NCBI GenBank assembly: GCA_028697145.1
Contig: JAQVFR010000002.1
Coordinates: forward strand, 87,394-151,393
Direction of reading: 5' to 3'
Length of the DNA stretch: 64,000 nucleotides
Source: Actinomycetota bacterium
Lineage (GTDB): Bacteria; Actinomycetota; Geothermincolia; Geothermincolales; RBG-13-55-18
Below the pieces are notes generated by a model, which searched no databases, was not told the origin of the DNA, and saw nothing but the letters and a program-made list of their open reading frames with translations. The position numbers were made by a program, and so were the translations under genes. The first letter of the stretch is position 1. Each line of letters starts with the position of its first letter. Positions 62,664-64,000 of the stretch are shown here, one piece after another.

Positions 62664-63563
62664 TCAGAAGCAGGTGATCGACGTGAACTCGCGGTATCTC
62701 TTCTCTATCTCATCCATGGTCAGTTCACGCAGGCGGTTGCAGGAGAAGGACTCGACGTCATACGATGCGATGACGCTGCCGTAGACGATGGACCTGCGTA
62801 TATCCTCCTCGCTCATCTCCGGGTAGCGGGAGAGGGAGCCCAGGAAACCGCCGCCGAAGCTGTCTCCCGCCCCCGTGGGATCGAAGACCGTCTCCAGGGG
62901 ATAGGCGGGAAGAGAGAAAAAGACCTCCTTGCCGAGCATGATCACGCCGTGTTCGCCCTTCTTGATGACCACCCTGCTCGGGCCCATGGTCAGGAGTTTC
63001 CTGCCCGCTGCCACCAGGTTGGGCTCGCCCGCGAGCTGGCGCGCCTCGGCGTCGTTCAGCAGGAGGTAATCCACGTGGGAGATGGTTTCCAGCAAGGCCT
63101 CGCGCTGGTTCTCGATCCAGAAGTTCATGGTATCGCAGATGACCAGCCGGGGGGAGGGTATCTGCTGGAGCACCTTGAGCTGCAGCGCGGGATGGATGTT
63201 GGCCAGGAACACGTATTCCGAGTCCCGGTACTCCTCCGGTATCTCCGGGTCGAAATCCTCGAACACGTTTAGCTGGGTATCCGTGGTGTGGGCGTCGTTG
63301 AGATCGAACTCGTAGTATCCCTTCCAGCGAAAGGTCTTGCCCGGCACCCTCTTCAGGCCCCCGATATCCACCTTGCGCGATACGAGGAAGTCTACGTGCT
63401 CGGGCGGGAAATCCTCCCCCACCACCGCCACCAGCCTCACGTCGTTGAAGAACGACGCCGCCACGCTGAAGTATGTTGCCGAGCCTCCCAGGATTTCCTC
63501 CACCTCGCCGAAGGGAGTGCGGATCGAATCCAGGGCCACGGACCCTACGACCAGTATGCTCAT
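62664..63563 (-). CDS. PfkB-family sugar kinase
   Basis: A 299-residue PfkB/ribokinase-fold kinase with the ATP-site and catalytic motif DPTGAGDSFGGGF near residue 235 and GSVALDS at the start. The substrate is unknown: ribose, adenosine, fructose 6-phosphate and other sugars are handled by this family. The ATG at 63563 has GGAGGTGACT just upstream. Confidence 0.9.
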   Translation of the reverse strand: MSILVVGSVALDSIRTPFGEVEEILGGSATYFSVAASFFNDVRLVAVVGEDFPPEHVDFLVSRKVDIGGLKRVPGKTFRWKGYYEFDLNDAHTTDTQLNVFEDFDPEIPEEYRDSEYVFLANIHPALQLKVLQQIPSPRLVICDTMNFWIENQREALLETISHVDYLLLNDAEARQLAGEPNLVAAGRKLLTMGPSRVVIKKGEHGVIMLGKEVFFSLPAYPLETVFDPTGAGDSFGGGFLGSLSRYPEMSEEDIRRSIVYGSVIASYDVESFSCNRLRELTMDEIEKRYREFTSITCF

Positions 63564-63688
63564 AGTCACCTCCGTCTTTATTGCAATTCTAGCAGGAAAA
63601 AAGCCTGCGGCGACAGCTCCGCCGCGAGGCGGCGGGCTCCGTCCAGGATAATCCACGTCAATGCCTTGCCGCGCCAGGGGTGCTAGTG

Positions 63689-63717
63689 TTGATGTATGAG
63701 AGAATTGAATGTATATT
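63689..63717 (+). promoter_or_regulatory. Promoter of the fmdB-like gene
   Basis: TTGATG (63689-63694), 17-nt spacer and TATATT (63712-63717). The predicted start near 63724 leaves a leader of about 85 nt. Confidence 0.6.
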
Positions 63718-63808
63718 TTTAGACTGCGAGCCCTTTCAGGTGGTTGCTCGGCTGCTTCACGCGGGCAACCGGGCATGGCGGAATATGCTTATCCAGAGGT
63801 GAACGGAA

Positions 63809-64000
63809 ATGCCGAGATACGATTACAAGTGTGAGGGCTGCGAAAACGTCTTCGAGACGACGCACGGCGTCGACGACACCGTCACGGACTGCCCCAGGTG
63901 CGGGGGGAGGGTAAGGCGCCTCTTCCACCCCGTGGGCATCATATTCAAGGGTTCCGGCTTTTACAAGACCGACTACGGCTCGGCCTCCGGCAACGGGGGC
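63809..64000 (+). CDS. FmdB-family zinc ribbon protein (partial)
   Basis: The first 64 codons of a small zinc-ribbon protein of the FmdB family. It begins MPRYDYKCEGCENVFE, and the four zinc cysteines are Cys8, Cys11, Cys28 and Cys31. FIIFKGSGFY-like sequence follows, as is usual. GAGGTG lies eight bases before the ATG. The rest is cut off by the window. Confidence 0.9.
   Translation, partial: MPRYDYKCEGCENVFETTHGVDDTVTDCPRCGGRVRRLFHPVGIIFKGSGFYKTDYGSASGNGG

Overview
The window is 64 kb of GC-rich, gene-dense bacterial chromosome with no rRNA, tRNA, phage, insertion sequence or CRISPR array that I can see. The gene set points to a deep-branching, probably anaerobic actinobacterium: CarD, DisA-RadA-ClpC, an archaeal/actinobacterial inositol-phosphate synthase with a PadR regulator, secreted coiled-coil NlpC/P60 and M23 hydrolases, an ADP-forming acetyl-CoA synthetase, and the actinobacterial gene order lysA-hom-thrC-x-rho-rpmE-prfA-prmC. 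Class-level placement (for example a Geothermincolia-like lineage) is inference only. Many genes start with GTG or TTG.

Layout. 1-206: an 84-bp direct repeat that can fold into hairpins. 207-4045: a TetR-controlled fatty-acid operon (TetR, acyl-CoA ligase, thiolase). 4113-7990: a FecBCD-type metal-chelate or cobalamin transporter with trmO coupled to its end and a structured leader ending in an intrinsic terminator. 7993-20306: an HD phosphohydrolase facing a housekeeping block (ispF, ispD, PIN-TRAM, carD, a MazG-like gene, disA, radA, clpC, lysS, greA). 20380-24702: the ADP-forming acetyl-CoA synthetase operon and a secreted M23 peptidase. 24884-41313: prmC, prfA, DUF1385, rpmE, rho, transaldolase, 2-phosphoglycerate kinase, cyclic 2,3-diphosphoglycerate synthetase, metallophosphoesterase, an ApgM-family enzyme, thrC and hom, then a forward HPS-RraA fusion, then a PP2C-like gene, lysA and yjbQ. 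41570-48109: a metallo-hydrolase, PadR-ino1, a DUF6504 protein, a thioesterase, UDP-xylose synthase, a saccharopine-dehydrogenase-like protein and small ORFs. 48175-64000: FadD, PilT, an HDAC-like deacetylase, NlpC/P60, a SpoIIE phosphatase-STAS pair, a Mg/Co-chelatase-like I-D fusion, a histidine kinase-response regulator pair, a PHP phosphatase, a lysine-heptad protein, a PH-SHOCT membrane protein, a PfkB kinase and the start of an FmdB zinc-ribbon gene.

The most interesting region is 30.2-37.3 kb. The actinobacterial lysA-hom-thrC-thrB-rho-rpmE-prfA-prmC cluster is recognisable, but the thrB slot holds a phosphoglycerate-mutase-like gene. Between it and rho sit a metallophosphoesterase and the two enzymes that make cyclic 2,3-diphosphoglycerate, a solute known from hyperthermophilic methanogens. 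The ApgM-like protein could be a replacement homoserine kinase, or it could feed 2-phosphoglycerate into the cyclic-DPG route. Other unusual points are a cysteine cluster inserted in a SpoIIE phosphatase, a 56-residue protein built from KKxxKxx heptads, a likely ATA or CTG start at two genes, a leaderless HPS-RraA fusion, and 13-bp iterons over the PadR-ino1 promoter.
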